A stretch of DNA of 29,300 nt. Origin: Euzebyaceae bacterium. GTDB taxonomy: Bacteria; Actinomycetota; Nitriliruptoria; Euzebyales; Egibacteraceae. The notes beneath the pieces were generated by a model. That model did no database searches. It saw only the letters and a list, made by a program, of their open reading frames with translations, and was not told the DNA's origin. The stretch's first letter is position 1. Each line of letters starts with the position of its first letter. Made by a program: the position numbers and the translations under genes. Below are positions 22,630-29,300 of this stretch, one piece after another. The stretch covers positions 1-29,300 of the forward strand of contig JACCXR010000097.1 of NCBI GenBank assembly GCA_013696915.1, read 5' to 3'.

Positions 22630-23445
22630 TCAGCGCTCCCAGTCGGGGGCGAACGGCGGGTCGATGATGCGGTCGCCCCGGTCGAGGCCGGCGATCTGCT
22701 CGCGCTCCTCGCCGGACAGGGAGAAATCGAAGACGGCGAGGTTCGACTCCAGGTGCGCCCGGCTTGAGGCCTTCGGCACCGCCGCGACGTTCTCGTGGTC
22801 GAGCAGCCACCGCAGGACGACCTGGGCAGGGTGCTTGTGGTGCCGGTCCGCGATCTCGGCCAGCACGGCGTCGGCCAGCGCGGCCCCGCGCGCGAGCGGC
22901 GAGTACGCGGTCAGCATGAAGTCGTGCTTGCGCGCCAGTTCGAGCAGCGACGACTGCGCCAGGAAGGGGTGGAACTCGACCTGGTCGCAGAAGATCGGAG
23001 CAAGCTCCAGCGCCCGCTCCAGCTGGGGCGGCGTGAAATTGCTGACGCCCAGGTGGCGGACCTTGCCGTCGTCGTGCAGCCCGCGCATTGCCTCGAGCGT
23101 CGCCGGCAGCCGCCGGAACTCCACCGGCCAGTGGACGAGCAGCAGGTCGACGTAGTCCGTCCCCAGCCTGCGCAGGCTCTCCTCGGTGGAGCGGCGGACC
23201 GCGTCGGGGGCGTGGTTGGAGTTGTCGATCTTCGTGGCCAGGAAGATCTCGCCGCGGTCGACGGGGGCCGTGCCCAGGACCTGTCCGATCTCCCCCTCGT
23301 TGCCGTAGCCCTGAGCGGTGTCGATGTGGCGGTAGCCGAGCTCGAGGGCCTCCGCGACCGCCCGCCGGCAGTCGCTGCCGTCGAGCTCCCAGGTCCCCAG
23401 CCCCAGGGCCGGGACCTCCTCGCCCTGCACGGTGACGTACTGCAT
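22630..23445 (-). CDS. aldo/keto reductase
   Basis: 271-residue cytoplasmic NADPH-dependent reductase. The catalytic tetrad is present: D42 (YRHIDTAQ), Y47 (GYGNE), K72 (FLATKIDN) and H105 (LLLVHWPVE). NADP-binding segments are VLRWLLDHENVAAVPKASSR and the C-terminal PPFAPDWER. Size and motifs match 2,5-diketo-D-gluconate reductase-like AKRs, whose real substrates are usually small aldehydes or ketones such as methylglyoxal. ATG at 23445 has AAGGAGAGG just upstream, so the longer in-frame reading is not used. 169 bp of sequence with no recognised feature separate it from the antiporter gene on the same strand. Confidence 0.92.
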   Translation of the reverse strand: MQYVTVQGEEVPALGLGTWELDGSDCRRAVAEALELGYRHIDTAQGYGNEGEIGQVLGTAPVDRGEIFLATKIDNSNHAPDAVRRSTEESLRRLGTDYVDLLLVHWPVEFRRLPATLEAMRGLHDDGKVRHLGVSNFTPPQLERALELAPIFCDQVEFHPFLAQSSLLELARKHDFMLTAYSPLARGAALADAVLAEIADRHHKHPAQVVLRWLLDHENVAAVPKASSRAHLESNLAVFDFSLSGEEREQIAGLDRGDRIIDPPFAPDWER

Positions 23446-23630
23446 GCCCTCTCCTTCTTCGACGGTGACCGTGGGAGTCCTACCGCGGGCGGCGGCCCAC
23501 CACACGCTCGCGCCGCGATGTGGACGCGATGAAGATGTGGCCATCCTGTGGGTGTTCCCTCATGGTGCCGGCGGCGCTCGTGCAGCACCCTGGCAACGCC
23601 GGCGGGGGCGGAACGGGTGGCAGGGCAGCC

Positions 23631-24915
23631 ATGTCTGGGCGGCGGAAGCACAGCGACAACCTGCGGGTGGTGCGGGCGGTGATGGGGGTGCTCGCCGTGG
23701 CCGCCCTCGCGCTGCCCGCGCCGGCCGCGGCGCAGTCCTCGCGGCCCCGCGCGCTGCCGGTGGCGGGCATGTCGGCCGGAGGGTCCGGGACACAGTTCCA
23801 GGTCATCGGCGGGACGGGGGCCGACGACGGCGAGTGGCCGTTCATCGTGTCCGTCAACTTCGTCGCCGAGCTCGACGGTGGCGACGACCTCGGTGGGCAC
23901 TTCTGCGGCGGCACGCTGGTCAGCGACATCTGGGTCCTGACGGCCGCGCACTGCGTCACGGGCGTCAACCCCGACACCAACCGGCTGGAGGTCCTCCCGG
24001 CCGACGCGTTCGAGATCATCACCGGCCGGACCGTCCTGCGCTCGCCGGGCGGCACCGTCCACCCGGCGGCCCAGTTCTACGTGTTCCCGGACTGGCTGGC
24101 GACCCAGGGTTCACAGCCGGGAACGGATCTGGCCCTCGTCCGGCTCGGGACGCCGGCCGCCGAGGCGGCCATCCCCCTGCCGCTCGCCGGCTCCCCGATC
24201 GACCAGCCGCCCGCCCAGACGACCGGTGACGACATCGCCGGGGTCCTCGGATGGGGCACGGTCTCGCCGACTCCGAGCGCACCGGTGCCGGCAGACCGCC
24301 TGCAGGAGCTGGCGGTCCCGCTGTGGAGCGTGGCGGACTGCGCTGCGGGTGCGGGTGCGGCGGGCATCGCGGTCGACACCGCACGTGAGGTGTGCGCCGG
24401 CGGGGTGGCCGGTCAGAACAGCTGCCGCGGCGACAGCGGGGGCCCGTTGGTCCGGCAGGACGCGGACGGCATCTGGTGGCAGGTCGGGGTCGTCAGCCGG
24501 GGCAGCGAGACGTGCGCCTTGGCCAACGTGCCGGCGGTCTACAGCCGGCCGACCGCGTTTCAGGACTGGATCCTCAGCGTCGCCGGGGGCGGCCCGGCGC
24601 CGGTCGACCCGCCGGTCGACCCGCCGGTCGATCCCCCCGTCGACCCGCCGGTCGACCCGCCCGTGGATCCCCCCGTCGACCCGCCGGACGACCCGCCCGT
24701 GGACCCGCCCGACGACCCGCCGAGCGAGCTTCCGGCAGGGGGCTTCGACGGCCATGACCTTCGAGGGCGCCATCAGCCAGATCGCCTTCCGGTTGTTGGC
24801 CCACGACGCCGAACTCGATCTCCTGACCGTCCAGTCCGAGGGCGGCACGACCCTCACGTGGGCCGGATGCGCCTCCGGCCAGCAGCCACCGGTCGTCCTC
24901 GCGACCTGCGGCTGA
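23631..24915 (+). CDS. secreted S1 (chymotrypsin-like) serine protease, C-terminal part frameshifted
   Basis: Signal peptide 1-36 (MSGRRKHSDNLRVVRA… to APAAAQS). The mature protease begins at VIGGTGADDGEWPFIVSVNF with a short propeptide before it. Triad: H107 (LTAAHC), D166 (GTDLALVRL), S269 (RGDSGGP). The residue six before the catalytic Ser (position 189 of chymotrypsin) is Asn263, not the Asp of trypsin, so Arg/Lys specificity is not expected. The protease domain ends near AFQDWILSVAGG (319). A linker of ten Pro-x-Asp-Pro repeats follows, then the frame breaks: deleting one C near 24751-24753 joins GGFDG to MTFEGAISQIAFRLLAHDAE and on to the stop at 24915. That 53-residue end looks like a small adhesion or binding domain. 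Unrepaired, the frame continues to 25223 through the antisense regulator remnant. The protease part itself is intact. Confidence 0.8.
24600..24719 (+). repeat. ten tandem 12-bp units coding Pro-(Val/Asp)-Asp-Pro
   Basis: Units of CCSGTCGACCCG type run 10 times (PVDP x7, PDDP, PVDP, PDDP). Codons vary within units (GTC/GTG, GAC/GAT, CCG/CCC), so the array is not freshly expanded. It encodes an extended acidic linker after the protease domain. Repeats of this type are slippage-prone, fitting the frameshift 30 bases further on. Confidence 0.9.
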
Positions 24916-24935
24916 GCCGTTCCCCCCTGCCCTCG

Positions 24936-25350
24936 TCAGGGAGCGCGCGCGACGACGTGGACGGCGTGCGCGAGCGCCACGACCTGCGCCGTCGACAGCC
25001 CGGCGCCGTCGGTCCACGCCGCCGCGAAGTTGCGCGCGGGCGACGTCGGCCTCCCGGCCGATCAGCGGGGTGGCGGGGGCCGGCACGACGCCGGCCGGCG
25101 GCTTCCCCGCAACCTCCGGCCCGCGCCCGGCGGCCGCGGTCAGGAAGGCCTCGCGACCGGCGGGCGGCAGGCCGAGCGCGTCCGCCAGGAGCGCGGCCGT
25201 CTGGCGGCGAGCGGTGCGGTTGACGCCGCGCTCCAGGTCGCTCACCGCCCGCGTGCTGAGCTTCGCCTTCTCGGCGAGCTGCTCCTGGGTGAGCCCGGCG
25301 GCCGTGCGGAGCCTCCTCAGCTGCTCGCCGAAGCCGCCCGATCGGCTCAT
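24936..25350 (-). pseudogene. XRE/NB-ARC transcriptional regulator, internal deletion
   Basis: From ATG at 25350 the product starts MSRSGGFGEQLRRLRTAAGL, TQEQLAEKAKLSTRAVSDLE and RGVNRTARRQTAALLADALG, a complete XRE helix-turn-helix, followed by VVPAPATPLIGREADVARAQ, the usual beginning of the NB-ARC/AAA ATPase domain of AfsR/LuxR-type regulators ('TPLIGRExEV'). There it stops making sense. In another frame, starting at ARNFAAAWTDGAGLSTAQVV and ending ALAHAVHVVARAP* at 24936, the sequence looks like the extreme C-terminus of the same class. The P-loop and the TPR-like region, normally 500-800 residues, are absent. The join is near 25030-25040 and is out of frame. Intact N-terminal HTH might still be made with a nonsense tail. 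Confidence 0.7.
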
Positions 25351-25356
25351 GCGGCG

Positions 25357-25362
25357 AGTGTA
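25357..25362 (-). promoter_or_regulatory. -10 box TACACT for a leaderless transcript
   Basis: TACACT on the minus strand ends 6 nt before the ATG at 25350, with no ribosome binding site between; this fits a leaderless mRNA, frequent for actinobacterial regulators. No -35 consensus is visible. Confidence 0.5.
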
Positions 25363-25427
25363 GGGGACAGCTCCCGTGCCGCCGGATGTCGGGTTCCCCA
25401 CCCACCACCGTGGAGAGCGCGCTGCGC

Positions 25428-26558
25428 TCAGACCGCCTCGGCGCGGCCGGTCTCGGCGGAGCGCAGCGCCGCGTCGAAGACCTCGTGGCTCGTGAGCGCC
25501 TCCCTCGGCGTCACGCAGCCGAAGGCACCCGCCAGCGCGCCCGCTCGCTCCGCGAGGAACGCGGCCCACATCTGCAGGATGGCGTCACTGAAGCCGAACT
25601 CGAAGATGCCTCCCGTGACGGTGCGGAAGGCGGACTGGCTGCCGACCTCGAGCGTCTCCCAGACCTGCCGGCCGCCGCGGACGCGGAAGCGCCGCACCGT
25701 CTTCGGGGCGGCGGTGGAGAACTCGACGCCCCCGTCCATGCCGAGTGCCCGGAGCTGCCAGGTGTTCATCTCGCCGGGCGCGATGCGCTTGGTCTCAAGG
25801 GTCAACGGGAACCCGCCGCCGGCGCCGACCGCGCAGTGCAGCGTCGCGTTGTCGATCGTGTCGCAGGGCACGAGCGCTCCGGAGGCGTCGGGCCGCTCGG
25901 GCACGAGGTTCTGCAGCACCGCGTAGACCGACGACGGGCACCACCCCAGCCGCAGCGGCACGTGCAGCACGTGCATGCCGAGATCGGCCATCACGCCGGC
26001 CCGGCCGCAGAACCGCGACTGGCGCTTCCAGTTGATCCGCTTCCGCACGTCGAGGTCCGAGGAGTGCAGGAAGCTCGAGCGCGCCTCGATCACCGGGCCG
26101 ACCGCCCCCGACCGCACGTCGGAGTACGCCAGCTGCGCCCCGGGGAAGTACGGCATCTCCGACGAGCAGCGCACGAACAGCCCCTCGCGGGCCTCGATCG
26201 CCGCGACGATGCGGCGCGCAGCCGGCAGGTCGATGCCGAACGGCTTCTCGCCGAGGAAGTCCTTCCCGGCCGCGACGGCATCGAGGTAGAGCCGCTCGTG
26301 AAGGTGATGCGGCACGGCGAGGTAGAGCACGTCGAGCCCGTCGTCGGCGAGCAGCTCGGAGTAGTCCGCGGTCCTCAGCCGGACGGTGTCGATCCGGTCG
26401 AACCAGGACAGGACCTGTGGGTCGGTGTCGCAGACGGCGGCCAGGCGCGGCCGCACCGGATGGTCCTCCAGCGCCGCCCACCGACCGATCGCGGCGGCGA
26501 GTTCCCGGCCCATGAGGCCGCCGCCGACGATCCCGACGTCGACGGCCGCTCCGGTCAC
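25428..26558 (-). CDS. Gfo/Idh/MocA family oxidoreductase
   Basis: 376-residue NAD(P)-dependent sugar or polyol dehydrogenase candidate. VDVGIVGGGLMGRELAAAIG (6-25) is the Rossmann dinucleotide-binding loop, here GGGLMG. EKPFG (104-108) supplies the conserved Lys of the family. GVMADLGMHVLHVPLRLGW contains the conserved D/G-x-H of the substrate site. The C-terminal beta-sheet domain is complete. Length is usual (330-390). Typical substrates are inositols, aldoses, or keto-sugars; not determined by sequence. GTG at 26558 overlaps the stop of the aldolase gene (GTGA), so the two are one operon, and both belong to the divergent sugar cluster. Confidence 0.88.
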   Translation of the reverse strand: MTGAAVDVGIVGGGLMGRELAAAIGRWAALEDHPVRPRLAAVCDTDPQVLSWFDRIDTVRLRTADYSELLADDGLDVLYLAVPHHLHERLYLDAVAAGKDFLGEKPFGIDLPAARRIVAAIEAREGLFVRCSSEMPYFPGAQLAYSDVRSGAVGPVIEARSSFLHSSDLDVRKRINWKRQSRFCGRAGVMADLGMHVLHVPLRLGWCPSSVYAVLQNLVPERPDASGALVPCDTIDNATLHCAVGAGGGFPLTLETKRIAPGEMNTWQLRALGMDGGVEFSTAAPKTVRRFRVRGGRQVWETLEVGSQSAFRTVTGGIFEFGFSDAILQMWAAFLAERAGALAGAFGCVTPREALTSHEVFDAALRSAETGRAEAV

Positions 26559-27397
26559 GCGCCGCGCTCCCGCTCCAGCACCGCAACTGCCTCGTCCGCG
26601 GTGACGTCGTCGTGGAGCAGCGCCAGCAGCGCGCGGGTGATCGCCGCTGGTGCGTCGTGCTGGATGATGTTGCGGCCGTAGACGATGCCGCGGGCGCCCT
26701 GGTCGAGCACCGCCCGCGTGCGGAGCAGCAGCTCGCCGTCGTCCACCCGTCCGCCCCCGCGCACGAGCACCGGGACCCGCGCCGCCTCGACCACCCGGTG
26801 GTAGACGGTGACGTCGTCGGTCGGGTCGGCCTTGACGACGTCGGCCCCGAGCTCGGCCGCCTGCCGGACCAGCGGGACGATCCTCTCCGCGTCGCCGTCG
26901 ACCTGGTAGCCGCCGGCCCGCGCGTTGGGGCGCATCACGAGCGGCTCGACCATCAGCGGCATGCCGGCGAGGTCGCATGCTGGCTTGAGGGCGAGGATGT
27001 TCTCGGTGCAGGCACGGCGCAGCCCCGGCTGGCCGGGGATGTCGAAGAGGTTCACGACAACGCACGCGGCGTCGAGCCGGACGGCCTGGCCGACCGGGTC
27101 GGCGATGACCGCGCTGAACAGCTCGGCGGGCAGTTCGGTGCCGTAGACGTTAGCGACGTCGGTGCGCAGCACCAGCGCCGGCTTGTCCTTGCCGGGGCGT
27201 TGCTGCAGGAGCGCCGCCTGCCCGACCGTCAGCTGGATGGCGTCCGGGTTGGCCTCCGCGAGGGTGTCCACGACGGCGGCCATGTCCTCGATGCCGCGGA
27301 GGAAGCTGCCTTCGCCGAAGAATCCGTGATCGACGGCGACGTCGAGGCAGCGGCCGGACCGGCCATGGAACAGCCGGTTCAGGCGGTAGGCCTTCAC
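26555..27397 (-). CDS. DhnA/LacD-type class I aldolase
   Basis: 280-residue (beta/alpha)8 aldolase of the DeoC/FbaB/LacD superfamily that cleaves a ketose-phosphate. LDVAVDHGFFGEG (18-30) is the first-strand motif with D23-H24. The Schiff-base lysine is K189 in GADVVKADPTDD, matching 'D.VK..Y/D' of DhnA-type aldolases. VLVRGGGRVDD (210-220) and IVYGRNIIQHDAPAAITR are the two phosphate-binding loops. Adjacent PfkB kinase would supply a phosphorylated ketose, for instance fructose-, tagatose- or deoxy-ketose phosphate. GTG at 27397 has GAGG about 7 nt upstream. It is divergent from the epimerase-like gene. Substrate unknown. Confidence 0.88.
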   Translation of the reverse strand: MKAYRLNRLFHGRSGRCLDVAVDHGFFGEGSFLRGIEDMAAVVDTLAEANPDAIQLTVGQAALLQQRPGKDKPALVLRTDVANVYGTELPAELFSAVIADPVGQAVRLDAACVVVNLFDIPGQPGLRRACTENILALKPACDLAGMPLMVEPLVMRPNARAGGYQVDGDAERIVPLVRQAAELGADVVKADPTDDVTVYHRVVEAARVPVLVRGGGRVDDGELLLRTRAVLDQGARGIVYGRNIIQHDAPAAITRALLALLHDDVTADEAVAVLERERGA

Positions 27398-27456
27398 GCG
27401 CGGCCTCGTGCTGCGCTGGATGGGCTCACGGACACCCGGGGAAGGCTACGGACACG
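27398..27456. promoter_or_regulatory. divergent control region of the sugar cluster
   Basis: The 59 bp between the two operons must contain both promoters. ACGGACAC occurs twice as a direct repeat, at 27428-27435 and 27448-27455, exactly 20 bp apart (two helical turns), a layout expected of an operator. GGGGAAGG (27438-27445) lies between them and could be a ribosome binding site for the plus-strand gene. No regulator gene is visible in the window. Confidence 0.45.
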
Positions 27457-28458
27457 ATGACGACGTGGTCAACCGACGCCTACCACCGCCGCGGCTGGGC
27501 GGTCAACCTCGACCAGTTCGCTGCGGCCACGGAATCCGTGGTGGTCGGCGGGCCGGCGCACGGGTGCCGCGCCATCGATCTGCGCGTCGCCGGCGGCATC
27601 GACCTCCGGCTGCTGCCCGACCGTGGGCTCGACGTCGGGGCCGCGTGGTTCGCCGGCGTCCCGCTGGCCTGGTGCTCCGCGGTCGGCGAGAGCGCTCCGC
27701 TGGACGATCCGCGCGACACGGCCTGGGTGGGCCGGTTCGGCGGCGGCCTGGTCACGACCTGCGGTCTGCGCAACGTCGGTGCGCCGTCGGAGGGGCACGG
27801 TCAACACGGCAACTACTCCCACCTGCGCGCCCGGGACGTCCGGGTGGAGCGGACGATCGGCCCCGAGGGCGGGGCGCGGCTGACCGTCAGCGCAACGGTC
27901 GACGAGGTCGGCGCCCTGGGCCCCCACCTCCGCGTCGAGCGCGTGCTGACGACCCGCAGCGACGCGGGCGGTGTCGAGCTGATCGACACGACGACCAACC
28001 TCGGTGCCGGACCGGAGCCCGCCCCCCTGCTGTACCACGTCAACGTGGGCGCGCCGCTCTGGGGACCCGGTGGCCGGCTCGAGCTCGACAGCGCAGACGT
28101 CCGTCCCCGCGACCACGACGCCGAGGCGGGCCTGCGGGGGTGGGGGGAGCCACCGGAGCCGGCGCCCGCGGCGGCCGAGCAGGTCTTCGAGCACCGCGTA
28201 CGCGCTCGCAACGGCGACTGGGCCGTGGCGACGGTCCGCAACCCGGAGGTCGGGCTGGCCGTGGAGGTGTCCTGGGATACGCGGACGCTGCCGCGCCTGC
28301 ACCAGTGGCGGCACCCGGGCCTCGGCGTCCTCGGGATCGAGCCCGCCAACTGCTCGGTGCTCGGTCGTGCCGCCGACCGCGAGGCGGGCACGCTGCCGGT
28401 GCTCGATCCGGGCGAGCGGCGCCGGACCCGGCTCGCCATCCGCGTGGGGCCGGCGTGA
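27457..28458 (+). CDS. DUF4432 aldose epimerase-like protein
   Basis: 333-residue beta-sandwich protein. IDLRLLPDRGLDVGAAWFAG and VPLAW (48-72), FGGGLVTTCGLRNVGAPSEG (91-110), the basic HGQHGNYSHLRARDV stretch, LLYHVNVGAPLWGPGG (189-204) and LPRLHQWRHPGLGVLGIEPA (272-291) are the motifs I know from DUF4432 and the related galactose mutarotase (aldose 1-epimerase) fold. The His and Glu expected to catalyse mutarotation are likely H111/H114 and E289, by analogy only. Such proteins are typically in sugar clusters. It is expected to interconvert anomers of the sugar used by the adjacent kinase. Start ATG 27457; ends overlapping the kinase GTG (GTGA). Confidence 0.8.
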   Translation: MTTWSTDAYHRRGWAVNLDQFAAATESVVVGGPAHGCRAIDLRVAGGIDLRLLPDRGLDVGAAWFAGVPLAWCSAVGESAPLDDPRDTAWVGRFGGGLVTTCGLRNVGAPSEGHGQHGNYSHLRARDVRVERTIGPEGGARLTVSATVDEVGALGPHLRVERVLTTRSDAGGVELIDTTTNLGAGPEPAPLLYHVNVGAPLWGPGGRLELDSADVRPRDHDAEAGLRGWGEPPEPAPAAAEQVFEHRVRARNGDWAVATVRNPEVGLAVEVSWDTRTLPRLHQWRHPGLGVLGIEPANCSVLGRAADREAGTLPVLDPGERRRTRLAIRVGPA

Positions 28459-29300
28459 GGCCGCCGCGGCTGCTCGTCGCCGGGCCGAACCTGACGATCG
28501 ACCGCACGTCGGCGATCACGGCACTGCGGCCGGGCGAGGTCCTGCGGACCGGGCAGGTGACCGTGACGCCGGGCGGCAAGGGCGTCAACGTCGTCCGCGC
28601 CGCCACCGCGCTGGGCGCCGCCGCCGAGCTGGCCGGCTTCGTCCCCGGGCGCACCGGCGAGGCGGCGGCCGCGATGCTCTCCGACGAGGGCGTGGTGCTG
28701 CGCGCCGTGATGGTCGGCGGCGAGATCCGCTCCACGGCGATTCTGCGCGACGACGCGGGACGGGTCACCGTCCTCAACGAGCCCGGCCCGCCGATCACCG
28801 AGCCCGAATGGGCCGGCCTGGAGGCGCTGCTCGCCCGCGACCCCCGCCCGGACGTGCTCGTGTGCTCCGGCAGCGTGCCGCCGGGCAGCCCTGCGGACGC
28901 CTTCGGCCGGCTGGTGGCGGTCGGGCGGTCGCTGGGCGTGCCCGTCGTGGTCGACGCGACCGGAGCCTTGCTCGCCGGCGCCCTCGCCGTGGGGCCTGAC
29001 GTCGTCACTCCCAACCTCGCCGAGGCGGAACGGGTGCTCCACGGCCGCCCCGACGAGGGTGTCGACGTCGACGTCGCGGAAGCGCCGGGTCGCAGCCTGG
29101 ACGCGGCGGAGGCGCTCCGCGACCGCGGCGCGCGCGTCGCTGTCGTCACCGCTGCCGAGGCCGGCGCCGCCGTCGCGACCGCGGACGGTCGCCGATGGCT
29201 CGCCGCGCCGCGCGTCACCGTCCGCAACCCGATCGGCGCCGGCGACGCGTTCACCGCCGGCCTGGCCGTCGCGCTGGCTGCCGGCGCCTCGCCGCTGGAC
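28455..29300 (+). CDS. PfkB family carbohydrate kinase, truncated by window end
   Basis: 282 residues seen of about 310. Starts GTG at 28455 inside the epimerase stop. TPGGKGVNVVRAATALGAAA (38-57) is the PfkB signature 1, and GAGDAFTAG (261-269) is signature 2 with catalytic D264. The beginning LLVAGPNLTIDRT and overall arrangement resemble the 1-phosphofructokinase/tagatose-6-phosphate kinase (FruK/LacC) subfamily more than ribokinase. It would phosphorylate a sugar or sugar phosphate that the DhnA-type aldolase then splits. The 3' end is outside the window. Confidence 0.9.
   Translation, partial: MRPPRLLVAGPNLTIDRTSAITALRPGEVLRTGQVTVTPGGKGVNVVRAATALGAAAELAGFVPGRTGEAAAAMLSDEGVVLRAVMVGGEIRSTAILRDDAGRVTVLNEPGPPITEPEWAGLEALLARDPRPDVLVCSGSVPPGSPADAFGRLVAVGRSLGVPVVVDATGALLAGALAVGPDVVTPNLAEAERVLHGRPDEGVDVDVAEAPGRSLDAAEALRDRGARVAVVTAAEAGAAVATADGRRWLAAPRVTVRNPIGAGDAFTAGLAVALAAGASPLD

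Noticed and set aside
24600..24719. CRISPR-like or minisatellite array
   Set aside because: No spacers; the 12-bp units are in-frame coding repeats of a linker.
24915..25223. Protease frame continuing past the repeat to 25223
   Set aside because: The extension is low-complexity Arg/Pro sequence antisense to the regulator remnant, while the neighbouring frame encodes a sensible domain with a stop at 24915.

Overview
The window is a GC-rich chromosomal segment from an actinobacterium. The evidence is very strong G/C third-position bias in all genes, many GTG starts, GTGA/ATGA start-stop overlaps, several genes that look leaderless (TAnnnT box 6 nt before the start codon), two F420-type enzymes, a LytR_C protein and a SURF1 protein. 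The gene set would fit Geodermatophilaceae (Blastococcus/Geodermatophilus type), but that is inference; no rRNA or tRNA gene is present to test it.

Layout. 1-5150 is a decayed zone around an intact DrrA/DrrB-type ABC exporter: a nucleotidyltransferase-like remnant with three frame disruptions, a SAM methyltransferase with a nonsense codon and a frameshift, and a luciferase-like (F420) oxidoreductase split by a 1-base loss, next to an intact GNAT-like gene. 5221-7854 holds a PPOX/F420 split-barrel protein, a conserved protein of unknown function, a pirin and a DoxX protein. 8064-11178 is an export-oriented island: two tandem secreted GH26-like glycoside hydrolases and a secreted beta-propeller. 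The upstream hydrolase appears to have lost its original ATG (now ATC). 11260-16939 contains a membrane-anchored coiled-coil protein, an alpha/beta hydrolase, a large cytoplasmic beta-propeller, SURF1 and an intracellular GH5-like glycosidase. 17012-23445 holds an internally deleted SDR remnant, a LytR_C protein, aminopeptidase N, a CPA2 antiporter and an aldo/keto reductase. 23631-25350 holds a secreted S1 protease with a (Pro-Val-Asp-Pro)n linker and a frameshifted tail, then an internally deleted XRE/NB-ARC regulator. 25428-29300 is a divergent carbohydrate cluster: Gfo/Idh/MocA dehydrogenase and DhnA-type aldolase on one side, DUF4432 epimerase-like protein and PfkB kinase (cut by the window edge) on the other.

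Main points. (i) Six broken or remnant genes plus one protease with a shifted tail occur in 29 kb; two of them are clean internal deletions that keep both gene ends and so cannot be simple base-calling errors. (ii) A palindromic dispersed repeat of about 45 bp is present twice, in opposite orientation 14.7 kb apart; one copy supplies the last codons and stop of SURF1. (iii) The four-gene epimerase/kinase/aldolase/dehydrogenase set looks like a complete catabolic route for an unidentified sugar. I did not find CRISPR arrays, transposases, prophage genes or a recognisable defence system.
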